Part shown: positions 27,432 to 35,771 of the stretch, one piece after another | How positions within the stretch are numbered: the first letter of the stretch is position 1 | Layout: every line of letters begins with the position of its first letter | Source: Pseudomaricurvus sp050633365 | GTDB taxonomy: Bacteria; Pseudomonadota; Gammaproteobacteria; Pseudomonadales; Cellvibrionaceae | NCBI GenBank assembly: GCA_050633365.1 | Contig: JBOEGJ010000006.1 | Coordinates: 62,001-126,000 of the forward strand | Length of the DNA stretch: 64,000 bases | Reading direction: 5' to 3' | Made by a program: the position numbers and the translations under genes | The notes under the pieces: generated by a model | The model's database searches: none | The model's input: only the letters and a program-made list of their open reading frames with translations | What the model was told of the DNA's origin: nothing

Positions 27432-28714
27432 AGTTTCGGTCTCGCATTAACCGCGTTTTGGGCTTCAACCGAGCTCAACACTTTCCTATCGACTAGGTTC
27501 GCCGCAGTCTCAGCTTCGCGTAAATGACAGAGGATACCTCCCGGCGCTTCGATGGTCGTCACACAACGATTACACGCGGTACAACCATTTCGATAATTTT
27601 CAGCTTGAGCGATAAGGCTATTGACGAAATTGGGATCGCGAATCAGCGGTCTTCCCAACTGAACAAAATCAATCCCATCCGCCATCACTTTTTCTATACT
27701 CGCGGCGCTATGACAACCACCGATATAGACCATCTGCGCTCGCTTAATCGCATCACGAACCCTTTTGCAACCTTCGAGAAAGTACAGCTCTCGGTAGGGA
27801 TAGTGTTTAAACATCAGCGGACCAAGGGCTTTAATCATCCACTTAGACAAGAGACTCGATTGCATATCGGCAATACCATCGGCGATGGATTCACCTCGAA
27901 ACATATGCATAACGTTGTAGCTACTGGTTCCGCCGCTGGTAATCAAAGCATCAATGCCCGCATCATCAAGAAGCTGGGCAACAGCAACGGCTTCGTTTTC
28001 ATCGAGACCGCCTTTAACGCCGTCAGTCAGACCGATTTTTCCAAGGATCGGAAAATCTTCCCCCACCGCTTTTCTAACAGCGTCGAGGGCTCGTAACGGT
28101 AAACGCATGCGATTGTCGAGCGAGCCGCCGTAACGATCATTGCGCCGATTGGTTTTTGGACTGATGAACTGACTCAAACCATAGCCATGGCTAAAGTGTA
28201 TCTCCGCGGCATCAAAACCAACCGCCTTCATATAAAGGGCGGCGTTGTAGTAGGTATCGACCAAGTAATCGATGTCTTTTTCCATCATGCTATCGGTGCG
28301 AAAAATTCCTACCGTTGCACCTAGCGAATTAAAATGGCGACTGGGCCCCATGGGACGCTCTAAGCGCTGGAGCTTTTTGTTTTTCGAGAAATGACCACAG
28401 TGAGTCATCTGCCCCGAGACTTTTGCTCCGGTCTTCTTCAAAGTTGTTACCGTCGCCTGCAACCAGTCGCGAGCATAATCGCCCAAATACAGCATATCCT
28501 CGTTAATTCGACCATCGGGTTCCGTAGCGCAATAACCCAAAGTGGTCATAGCCACGCCGCCTTCACAGATCTCACGATGGAAATTAAGCAACGCATCACC
28601 TGGTATACCTGCCGGCGTTTTCCCCTCATAAGTGGCCGCCTTAATGATTCGATTACGTAAAGGTAAAGCCCCCAAGTGGGACGCCGTCAGGGCCTTGTTC
28701 AAATTTTTGTTCAT
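27428..28714 (-). CDS. NADH:flavin oxidoreductase, Old Yellow Enzyme family with Fe-S motif
   Basis: 428 residues. An FMN TIM barrel starts at LRNRIIKAATYEGKTPAG; GQMTHCGHFS, AAEIHFSHGYGLSQFISPKTNRRNDRYGGS and FVQLGRPLIRDPNFV are the family blocks. Near the C-terminus, CTACNRC followed after eleven residues by another C is the 4Fe-4S ligand set of the 2,4-dienoyl-CoA reductase subgroup, but the protein ends soon after, without the second FAD/NAD domain. It is the first gene of the minus-strand operon and is divergent from the Rieske oxygenase. A double-bond reduction on a polycyclic enone or dienoyl-CoA is the likely chemistry. Confidence 0.85.
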   Translation of the reverse strand: MNKNLNKALTASHLGALPLRNRIIKAATYEGKTPAGIPGDALLNFHREICEGGVAMTTLGYCATEPDGRINEDMLYLGDYARDWLQATVTTLKKTGAKVSGQMTHCGHFSKNKKLQRLERPMGPSRHFNSLGATVGIFRTDSMMEKDIDYLVDTYYNAALYMKAVGFDAAEIHFSHGYGLSQFISPKTNRRNDRYGGSLDNRMRLPLRALDAVRKAVGEDFPILGKIGLTDGVKGGLDENEAVAVAQLLDDAGIDALITSGGTSSYNVMHMFRGESIADGIADMQSSLLSKWMIKALGPLMFKHYPYRELYFLEGCKRVRDAIKRAQMVYIGGCHSAASIEKVMADGIDFVQLGRPLIRDPNFVNSLIAQAENYRNGCTACNRCVTTIEAPGGILCHLREAETAANLVDRKVLSSVEAQNAVNARPKL

Positions 28715-28840
28715 CGGATGCCCTACGTTATAAGTCCAAAGCTGCGTTGCAACCCACTATCAATACGCCACCCATAGATCTTTAAAACGCCTTTCAGCTG
28801 GGCTACAGAATCATGACAAAACGTACATCAAGGAAATTGA

Positions 28841-28889
28841 AAACTTATGCAACAACACTACAAAACTTATGCAATCAAAATACATAAGT
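28841..28889. repeat. Operator-like direct and inverted repeats
   Basis: AAACTTATGCAA occurs at 28841-28852 and again 22 bp further on (28863-28874). TACATAAGT at 28881-28889 is an inverted copy of the core, giving an inverted repeat ACTTATGCA-7 bp-TACATAAGT with one mismatch. The 22-bp phasing is two helical turns. Confidence 0.6.
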
Positions 28890-28972
28890 CAACAGATTGT
28901 TAGAATTTGAACGGGTTTTTAAAGCAACATTTCTACTAATTGAAGTCCGGAAGTGAGAACTGCGAGACGTTA

Positions 28973-29005
28973 AGACCACTTAGTCCATATGGACATTGTT
29001 GGTCT
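28973..29005. promoter_or_regulatory. Nested palindrome in the Rieske gene leader
   Basis: Outer arms AGACCA (28973-28978) and TGGTCT (29000-29005) enclose a perfect 12-bp palindrome GTCCATATGGAC (28983-28994). It may be a dimeric protein site or an mRNA hairpin about 100 bp before the start codon. Confidence 0.45.
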
Positions 29006-29102
29006 ACTCAGAAAATCTATCATGGCAACTCAACATCCTAAGTGCGCCAGTGCGAGCGCCCACGGTTATCACAGAATCACTCCCTTTATTGAGGATGCAC
29101 CC

Positions 29103-30170
29103 ATGAGCAAGCCAGTCCCACACATTATTCAATCCGACGTCATTGAAGAGCGTTACGCCCGTGGCTGGCACTGTCTCGGTCTCGCCAAAGACTTTACCGA
29201 AAAGCCCACGAAGCTCGAGTATTTTGGAACCAAGATGGTGGCGTACCGCGGAGAAGATGGCGCGGTTCATATTCTCGACGCCTATTGCCCACATATGGGG
29301 GCGGATTTAAGCCTCGGGAGCGTGGAAGGCAACTCCATTCGATGCCCTTTTCACCACTGGAGCTGGGGAGCCGACGGCGTCTGCGATGACATCCCTTATG
29401 CGGACAAAATACCCTCCAAAGCCTGCATCACTTCCTATCAGGTTCTAGAAAAAAACCAGCTGCTGTTCGTTTGGTACGATCCAGAAGGTGGTGCGCCACT
29501 GGCCGAAGAAGAACCTCCCAGAATCGATGATTGTTACAGCGATGAATGGACAGACTGGCGCTTGGAGCTAATTCCCATCGAGACCAACTGCCGCGAGCTG
29601 GTTGATAACATGGCCGACTCCGCACACTTTGGTCCTGTTCACGGAGCGCCCATCACCAAATTTCAAAATATTGTCGAAAGTCATACTTACACTCAAGAAC
29701 TGTGGAGCAGCTCAGAATTGTTGGCGCAAGACGGCGAGCTCTATAGTCGAGCGACTTACTATGGCCCCGCTTACATGAACACCTACATGTCGGGAAAAAT
29801 TGGCGGAATGGATGTCGAGTCGCGTCTTTTAGTCACCCATGTACCCATCACAACCGAGAGCTTTGATCTGCGCTTTGGTGTTATGGTCAAGAAAAATCCG
29901 AATCTTAACGACGCCGAAAATGCCGCGATGGTGGAAGAATACGTCAAACAAAATCACACCGCATTTTTTCAGGATGTCGACATTTGGCACAGTAAGATTC
30001 GCGTAGACAATCCGGTACTTTGTGATGGCGATGGACCCGTTCATCGTTTGCGCCGTTGGTATTCCCAGTTTTATGTCAATCGAGCCGAAGTGCCCGCGAG
30101 CCTTAACGAGCGTAAAGTCTACCAAGTCGAACAAAAAGGCAATAAGCAAGCGAACCCCGAGCCGGCGTAA
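29103..30170 (+). CDS. Rieske oxygenase, 3-ketosteroid 9-alpha-hydroxylase (KshA)-like
   Basis: 355 residues. The Rieske 2Fe-2S ligands are C62-x-H64 (CPHMGADLSLG) and C81-x2-H84 (CPFHHWSWG). The mononuclear iron site is in DNMADSAHFGPVHG (H-x4-H). Whole stretches match what I remember of mycobacterial KshA: RYARGWHCLGLAKD, DEWTDWR, FLQDVEIW-like FFQDVDIWHSKIRVDNP and RRWYSQFYV. KshA hydroxylates C9 of 3-ketosteroids and, after delta-1-dehydrogenation, opens ring B. The reductase partner (KshB) is not in the window. The ATG at 29103, eight bases after GAGG, is the start; the frame is open upstream without a site. Confidence 0.83.
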   Translation: MSKPVPHIIQSDVIEERYARGWHCLGLAKDFTEKPTKLEYFGTKMVAYRGEDGAVHILDAYCPHMGADLSLGSVEGNSIRCPFHHWSWGADGVCDDIPYADKIPSKACITSYQVLEKNQLLFVWYDPEGGAPLAEEEPPRIDDCYSDEWTDWRLELIPIETNCRELVDNMADSAHFGPVHGAPITKFQNIVESHTYTQELWSSSELLAQDGELYSRATYYGPAYMNTYMSGKIGGMDVESRLLVTHVPITTESFDLRFGVMVKKNPNLNDAENAAMVEEYVKQNHTAFFQDVDIWHSKIRVDNPVLCDGDGPVHRLRRWYSQFYVNRAEVPASLNERKVYQVEQKGNKQANPEPA

Positions 30171-30251
30171 TTGTTAGCGCTCCCTTTAGCGCTGGAGGTT
30201 TAAATTGGACTGAAGCTGTACCTCTAGCGTTTGACCAAACGGAAAGCCACT

Positions 30252-30791
30252 ATGTCATTGATTGAAGCATTCGGCCCGATTCGCCAACACGGCTACCTTG
30301 TAAAAGATCTCGATAAAGCCATGGATTTTTGGCTAACCACTTTGGGACTGGGCCCTTGGTTTGGGTATCGTGGAGTCACACTGGTGAACGAAACTGAAAC
30401 GGTTGGCAACGACATTCACCTGGACGTGGGATTGGCCTATAGCGATGGCGTGCAGATTGAATTAATCCATCAGCTTTGTGATTCCCCATCGCCCTATCGC
30501 TTCTTCTACGACCTAGAAGGCAGCATGATTCAGCAGCAAATCGCTTTCTTTTGTCGCGACATTGAACGGGCGCGATTGCGCGCTCAATCCTTGGGATTGA
30601 CTCCCGCAGGATCGATACTGACCCCTACAGGCCAACGTGCACTCTATTATGCACATCCCGCCGCAGGCCATATCGTCATTGAACTGTTGGAAGTGGACAA
30701 TACTCTACTAGAGGGTTTCGAATACTTCGAACAAGAGAGCCGCAACTGGGACCAAGTGACTAACCCCTACCGATTGATCTCCATGAGTTAA
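30252..30791 (+). CDS. VOC-superfamily (glyoxalase_4-like) protein
   Basis: 179 residues: GPIRQHGYLVKDLDKAMDFW opens the fold; GVQIELIHQL, QQQIAFFCRDIERARLRA and GHIVIELLEV follow. It resembles the protein encoded at 26718-27431, especially in the first 25 residues. I chose the ATG at 30252 with GGAAA upstream over a TTG at 30231. It lies 81 bp after the Rieske gene and 33 bp before a sulfatase gene on the same strand, so the four genes 29103-34009 look like one operon. Function unknown beyond the fold. Confidence 0.75.
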   Translation: MSLIEAFGPIRQHGYLVKDLDKAMDFWLTTLGLGPWFGYRGVTLVNETETVGNDIHLDVGLAYSDGVQIELIHQLCDSPSPYRFFYDLEGSMIQQQIAFFCRDIERARLRAQSLGLTPAGSILTPTGQRALYYAHPAAGHIVIELLEVDNTLLEGFEYFEQESRNWDQVTNPYRLISMS

Positions 30792-30824
30792 ACCTACCGA
30801 TACTTTTCCGAGCTCATATAATTC

Positions 30825-32582
30825 ATGCACTCTCAATTTTTTTGTCCTGTCTTTAGTCTGCTACTGACATTGTCGTTGGTGGCGCAGCCCAATGCGATGG
30901 CAGACACCCACAATCCGAATCAAAGACCCAATATAATTATCATGCTAGCCGACGATTTGGGCTGGGCCGACGTAGGGTTTCATGGTAACACCGAGATAGA
31001 GACACCGTCGTTAGATCGTCTCGCGCGAGAGGGAGTTCAACTCGATCGTTTCTATACCGCGCCTATCTGTTCGCCTTCGCGCTCGGCGCTCATGACGGGG
31101 CGTGATCCCATGGTTCTCGGTACAGCCTACGGCGTGATAATGCCATGGAACAATCACGCCGTTGCTGGGAATGAGACTTTTATGCCACAGCGTTTTAAAG
31201 ACGCAGGTTATCAAACCGCGATGATCGGCAAGTGGCACTTGGGACACAGCCAACCAGAACACCATCCAAATCAGCGGGGTTTTGATCATTTCTACGGCCA
31301 CCTGCACTCGGAAGTTAACTACTTTCCCCCGTTTTTACGACAAGGCGGTATCGATTTTCAGCGCAACGGTCAGTCAATCGCGTTTCCTCAACCGTCAGAA
31401 GAACTCGCGGGCAGCGAAGGCGATGGTCACGCTCAAACCAGTGCCCCGGAAGAAAATAAAAATGAAGAAAACTACGAGACTTTTCTTCTCGCCAAAGAAG
31501 CTATCGAGTTCATTGAGTCTCGAGATAGAGCTAAGCCGTTTTTTTTGTATTTGCCCTTTATTGCCCCCCACACTCCCCTTCAGGCGCCCGCCGCACTGCT
31601 CAAAAAATATGAGAATATTAATACCCATCTAGAACCCGCCAGAAGCGCTGATACCGACAATACTCGAACCCTATCAAAGTGGTTACTTCAACCATCAGCC
31701 CGACCCGCGTACGCCGCGGTGGTCGACGCCATGGATCAAGCCATTGGGCGAGTGCTCGACGCCTTAGATAGAGAAGAGATCGCGGATAATACGCTGGTGC
31801 TTTTTATGAGCGACAACGGAGGTGCCGCTTACAGCGTTGGCGGCGCAGATAACTACCCACTACGCGGCGGAAAAGGTGATACCTACGAAGGTGGAATTCG
31901 GGTGGTAGCAACTATGCGCTGGCCCAATATACTCTCTGCAGGTGAGCGCTATGACTCCATCATCACCATGATGGACGTGTTTCCCACCTTAGCATCTGCG
32001 GCAAGTATTGAGACCAACGCCCAAAAAGAACTTCATGGCCGTGACATGTGGGAAGCGGTGAGCAACAACAACCCCGTGAGCTTGGATCACTATGTACATT
32101 TTGTTTCTGAGATTCCGAGCAAGGATTACTACAATCTCACCATATTCAATGAGCAATGGAAGTTGGTGCAAATTGTTGATCAAAAGCAAACCGAAATGCA
32201 GGTTGAAAACCAACTCTTTCGTATTTCGGACGACCCTTACGAACACCACAATCTCGCCGAGCAATACCCACTGGTGGTGACGGAGCTATCCAAAAAACTC
32301 AACCAATGGCGAGATTCGTCGCCAAAAAATCCCGTGCGAAATTCATTGGTCCCACCTCCTGGTTGGCGATCGCCCTTGGATTGGACCGACTACATACAGG
32401 CAGATTACCTTCCCTTTGCAAACGACCAATCGCAAGCTCACGAGGCAAACGATCAATCCCACGCTCACGAACCTAACGATACCGACAACGGGAATACGGG
32501 CAAAGCTAATGGAAAGGCATCTAGTCGTCTTCCAAATCATCTCAATACCGAGTGCGAGCAATACAGAAGCGAAACACCATGA
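30825..32582 (+). CDS. Exported sulfatase (FGly type)
   Basis: 585 residues. After a signal peptide (FSLLLTLSLVAQPNAMA, cleavage near 26) comes an intact sulfatase domain: MLADDLG (D43, D44), ICSPSRSALMTGR (C82), GKWHLGH, APHTPL and MSDNGG. It is clearly related to the sulfatase at 24164 but lacks that enzyme's cysteine-containing C-terminal tail. Instead it ends in a hydrophilic low-complexity segment with two in-frame copies of a 27-bp repeat (ANDQSQAHE, ANDQSHAHE). The two sulfatases may take differently sulfated positions of one substrate. The start has only a weak ribosome site. Confidence 0.9.
   Translation: MHSQFFCPVFSLLLTLSLVAQPNAMADTHNPNQRPNIIIMLADDLGWADVGFHGNTEIETPSLDRLAREGVQLDRFYTAPICSPSRSALMTGRDPMVLGTAYGVIMPWNNHAVAGNETFMPQRFKDAGYQTAMIGKWHLGHSQPEHHPNQRGFDHFYGHLHSEVNYFPPFLRQGGIDFQRNGQSIAFPQPSEELAGSEGDGHAQTSAPEENKNEENYETFLLAKEAIEFIESRDRAKPFFLYLPFIAPHTPLQAPAALLKKYENINTHLEPARSADTDNTRTLSKWLLQPSARPAYAAVVDAMDQAIGRVLDALDREEIADNTLVLFMSDNGGAAYSVGGADNYPLRGGKGDTYEGGIRVVATMRWPNILSAGERYDSIITMMDVFPTLASAASIETNAQKELHGRDMWEAVSNNNPVSLDHYVHFVSEIPSKDYYNLTIFNEQWKLVQIVDQKQTEMQVENQLFRISDDPYEHHNLAEQYPLVVTELSKKLNQWRDSSPKNPVRNSLVPPPGWRSPLDWTDYIQADYLPFANDQSQAHEANDQSHAHEPNDTDNGNTGKANGKASSRLPNHLNTECEQYRSETP
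32418..32480 (+). repeat. 27-bp in-frame tandem repeat in a sulfatase gene
   Basis: Units at 32418-32444 and 32445-32471 plus a 9-bp partial unit encode ANDQSQAHE, ANDQSHAHE and PND. It lies in the linker-like C-terminal end of the protein, so changes in copy number should be tolerated. Confidence 0.7.
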
Positions 32583-34009
32583 GCCATGGATTGATCATAA
32601 AGACGCTTGTCATCGCTTGTTTTGCGATCTGCGTAAAAGCCACCGCCACACAGGCTAGTAATGCTCCCAACATTATTGTGGTGCACACCTCTCAATCACT
32701 TCCGCAAGCACTAATGACCCAGCTCGGCTCTCAAGGGGCGACTCTCTCCCGTTACGCATCGCCTCCGGTACTGTCTGCCGATCGCGCCGCGTTGATCACA
32801 GGCCGAAACCCTATTCGTCTAGGGATTGCTTACAACAACATTCAAGCTTGGGATAACGCCGGCATTCACAGTGATGAAACGACCGTCGCGGAACTGTTAC
32901 AAACTGCCGGTTACCAAACCGCTTTCTGGGGAAACTGGGGACTCGGCCACGCTCAAGAAATCTATCATCCTAGGGCCAAGGGTTTTGACGACTTCATTGG
33001 TCAGCTCATGATCGACGCCGATACTCTACCCCCCTACCGAGCAAACGGAGCCATAGATCTTCAGCGCAATGGAGTAGCCCTTGCATTCGATGGCCACATA
33101 AACCAGTTGGTTCTCGACAGACTAACCAGCTTGCTGAGCAAACCTTTAGGAAAAGCCCCCTTTTTCGTTTTTCTCTCCCTGAGTAACAGCACATCACTGG
33201 GCGCAACCACCGCCACAGAAGCGATCAAACTAGTTGGAAAATTCCTATCAACAAGCCCCAGCGCTAAAAATACATTAGTCGTCATCAGCAATCGTCCTGC
33301 TGCAAACACCGAGGACAATAACAGGTTTCTCGCTGCTCAAAATGCAATGGGCAATGCGGTGTTAATTTGGCCGAATCGTATTTTACAAGGCACTGTGATC
33401 GAAACACTCACCAGTCCCATGGACATACTTCCCACGCTAGTTTCCGCCACTGAACTGAAGTACAAACCTCGAAAAAAACTGGATGGAATGGATCTTTGGC
33501 CACAATTGAGAGGCGACAAAACGGCCAAGCCATCTGTCATTGATAGGACTATTATCTTGGTTCATGAGTCCCAGTACGGAACCGTCAAAGCCTTACAACT
33601 GCACAATAACGCCAGCCGGACAAATGGGGAGCTTACCGCGTTCAGTCAAACCAGCCATTACCGTTACACCAGTCTCTCCATTGAGTCACGGCTCTGTCGT
33701 CTAGAGGGACCAAGCTGCATCCAAATCGACAATAGGACTTTAGCGAAGGATGCAAAGAAAACGATACGAACTCAGCGATCGCTGCACCCGATTAACGGTA
33801 TTAGACACAGTGATCAAGCGCCTGCTGGATGGCGTGCTCCGCAATATTGGCATCGACATACGATCCCCAGAAGAAAACTAAACCCTGCAGCGGCGCCGGG
33901 AGATGTTCCCAGAATTGCCCGCACGCCGCTCGATTACCAACTTGGGGATAAGGGCCGTATCATCTACGACTGCGAGCCCACATGGTGGCTTTTCAACCTG
34001 TGTTTTTAG
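32579..34009 (+). CDS. Exported sulfatase-fold protein without catalytic residues (pseudoenzyme)
   Basis: 476 residues starting at ATG 32579, which overlaps the stop of the preceding sulfatase as ATGA. A signal peptide (LIIKTLVIACFAICVKATA) is present. The backbone follows the sulfatases nearby (ITGRNPIRLGIAYN, AGYQTAF, HPRAKGFDDFIGQL, MDILPTLVSA, LDGMDLWPQLRG), but active-site positions are gone: metal D-D becomes S38-Q39, the formylglycine cysteine becomes L65 (VLSADR), GKWHLGH becomes GNWGLGH, APHEPL becomes NSTSL, and SDNGA becomes SNRPA. The frame is intact over the full length, and the tail GDKGRIIYDCEP ending LCF matches the sulfatase at 24164. It may bind the substrate or partner the active sulfatases; it cannot be a standard sulfatase. 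Confidence 0.83.
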   Translation: MSHGLIIKTLVIACFAICVKATATQASNAPNIIVVHTSQSLPQALMTQLGSQGATLSRYASPPVLSADRAALITGRNPIRLGIAYNNIQAWDNAGIHSDETTVAELLQTAGYQTAFWGNWGLGHAQEIYHPRAKGFDDFIGQLMIDADTLPPYRANGAIDLQRNGVALAFDGHINQLVLDRLTSLLSKPLGKAPFFVFLSLSNSTSLGATTATEAIKLVGKFLSTSPSAKNTLVVISNRPAANTEDNNRFLAAQNAMGNAVLIWPNRILQGTVIETLTSPMDILPTLVSATELKYKPRKKLDGMDLWPQLRGDKTAKPSVIDRTIILVHESQYGTVKALQLHNNASRTNGELTAFSQTSHYRYTSLSIESRLCRLEGPSCIQIDNRTLAKDAKKTIRTQRSLHPINGIRHSDQAPAGWRAPQYWHRHTIPRRKLNPAAAPGDVPRIARTPLDYQLGDKGRIIYDCEPTWWLFNLCF

Positions 34010-34071
34010 GTACGAACGCAGGGCGGCTCAGATCGACGGATCACCACAGCCAATTCTTGCGAACCTTCTTG

Positions 34072-34698
34072 CTAGGCTTTACTAGCCAACAAAACACTGC
34101 TGCATGCCATAACGCCGCTGGCAGAACGATTAAGATGTTTGCGCGCCTTTGGCGTCGATAAAAGATCGCGAGTCTTACTGGCGGTATAGGCGTATCCAAA
34201 CATCACACCGCCAACAGAGACAACTGTAATCGCTAAGATAATCGCAATATCAACATAACCCACGGTCGCTAAATCGAGAAATGCGGGGAAAAAACCCACG
34301 TAAAAGAAGATCGCTTTCGGGTTTCCGAGAGTGGTTAAAAAACCAGTTAAATAGCTGGACTTAACGCTTACTCTTGAATCAGTAGATTTCAGATCTTCGA
34401 TATCGACCGCGAGATTACTCGATCGCCAAAGACTGACAGCCAACCACATCAAATAGAGTGCGCCGAGGTATTTGACGATCACAAAAAAACCGCCCATTGA
34501 CTGAGCTAGTGCTGTTAAGCCCATAACCGACAAGATGATAAACACAAAATCAGCACAGACAATACCGATCACGGTAGCGACGCCTTGCCGCAATCCTGAA
34601 GACAAAGATGCAGCCATCACGGTAAATACCCCCGGGCCTGGGATTAGCGCAAGAACGAGCATGGCACCAAACAACGCCAACATCGAGGTAAGTGTCAT
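34072..34698 (-). CDS. LysE/RhtB-family exporter
   Basis: 208-residue inner-membrane protein with five to six hydrophobic segments. The family start is ALFGAMLVLALIPGPGVFTVMAASLSSGLRQG, and FLTTLGNPKAIFFYVGFFPAFL is the second conserved block (each quoted as a region of the N-terminal and central thirds). The family exports amino acids and other small hydrophilic compounds. It converges on the pseudo-sulfatase gene 62 bp away and marks the end of the catabolic cluster. The substrate is unknown. Confidence 0.85.
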   Translation of the reverse strand: MTLTSMLALFGAMLVLALIPGPGVFTVMAASLSSGLRQGVATVIGIVCADFVFIILSVMGLTALAQSMGGFFVIVKYLGALYLMWLAVSLWRSSNLAVDIEDLKSTDSRVSVKSSYLTGFLTTLGNPKAIFFYVGFFPAFLDLATVGYVDIAIILAITVVSVGGVMFGYAYTASKTRDLLSTPKARKHLNRSASGVMACSSVLLASKA

Positions 34699-34799
34699 AA
34701 TCTATCTCTTAGGTTCAAGGTGGTGATCTTCCTATTGATCAATCTTAGCGATTGGTTTTATTCAAACACGCTGTTTGAATGGATCTTCAAATCTAGCGG

Positions 34800-35519
34800 C
34801 TAACGAATGGCAAAGGTGGTTGACACCGTCGCTTCTATCCGACGATTACCCACGTTCACCTGAGGCGCGGAGGAATCCGATTCAGCCATCATCGCCATAC
34901 GCGCACCTTTGTACATGGGCGGCTGATGCCAGCGAGTGTCCACATTCAGCAACAATAGGTCGCCCACTTTTTGCCCCAAAGGTTCCAAGCCGGCTTGCGC
35001 CTTGCGCTTTGCAAACTCCACGGCTTTTGAGATTGCCTGAAGTTCGAGTGTTTCGCGGTCGTTAAAATCGAACTGAGTCGGTTGAAGCTCCGTGGCCCCC
35101 GCCTTAAATAAAACACCATAAAGCGAAGACAACTTGGAGATATCTCTCAGCTTGGCAGTAAAGCTGGCACTGGCCTGATAACCACTGAGTTGACGAGGTT
35201 TGTCTCGGGGGTAGTGGTATTGTGGATTAACCAAAATTTCTGCGGCTTGCAAATCGTTCGAATCAACACCACTGTTTTTCAATGCCTTAATAATACGATC
35301 GAGTTTACGACGCGCGCTATCCACCGCGTCATCGGGTGTGTCTTGTTGTACCGTCACGCGACCACTGACAATGGCAATATCGGGCTGGGCCTCAATCACT
35401 CCCTGAGCGCTACTAGAAACCTGAGGCTGCTCAGCGGCATGACTTGCGCCCAATGGAAACAGAGCAAAAGCCGTCATTAGGCACAGCGCACCAAACCCAA
35501 ACTTTACGGATGTATTCAT
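34800..35519 (-). CDS. SIMPL-domain (DUF541) periplasmic protein
   Basis: 239 residues with a signal peptide ending ASHA (about 28). The SIMPL domain starts at ISSSAQG-like VSSSAQGVIEAQPDIAIV and includes ALKNSGVDSNDLQAAEILVNPQY and a C-terminal ATVSTTFAIR. Relatives (YggE/BP26) have been linked to oxidative stress protection and form oligomers. It stands alone; GGAAG lies eight bases before the start. Function is not established. Confidence 0.83.
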   Translation of the reverse strand: MNTSVKFGFGALCLMTAFALFPLGASHAAEQPQVSSSAQGVIEAQPDIAIVSGRVTVQQDTPDDAVDSARRKLDRIIKALKNSGVDSNDLQAAEILVNPQYHYPRDKPRQLSGYQASASFTAKLRDISKLSSLYGVLFKAGATELQPTQFDFNDRETLELQAISKAVEFAKRKAQAGLEPLGQKVGDLLLLNVDTRWHQPPMYKGARMAMMAESDSSAPQVNVGNRRIEATVSTTFAIR

Positions 35520-35771
35520 TGATTAGTCTTCCTTTTTCTTGGTTGTTCTTTTCATGATTACTCTACAGCCAATAAAGATACGTTCGAGCTTTGCACACAT
35601 CAACTTGGCGGTTCGAATTAGCTGCCCGTTCAGACCACAAACAGGTTACAATGTTTCGTTCGATTACGGTGATTTTACCGATAGTTTACAAGCTATCGAT
35701 GTTCAATATCTGCTTGTAACCACTAGGTATTGTCGTCACTTTTCATTTCAATTATTCAGTAGCGCTTCTCT

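Larger units (their letters stand above)
28715..29102. promoter_or_regulatory. Divergent control region of the Rieske/reductase operons
   Basis: 388 bp without a gene. It contains two direct copies of AAACTTATGCAA (28841-28852 and 28863-28874), an inverted copy of its core, and a nested palindrome at 28973-29005. No regulator gene lies in the cluster. Transcription of both operons probably starts here. Confidence 0.6.
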
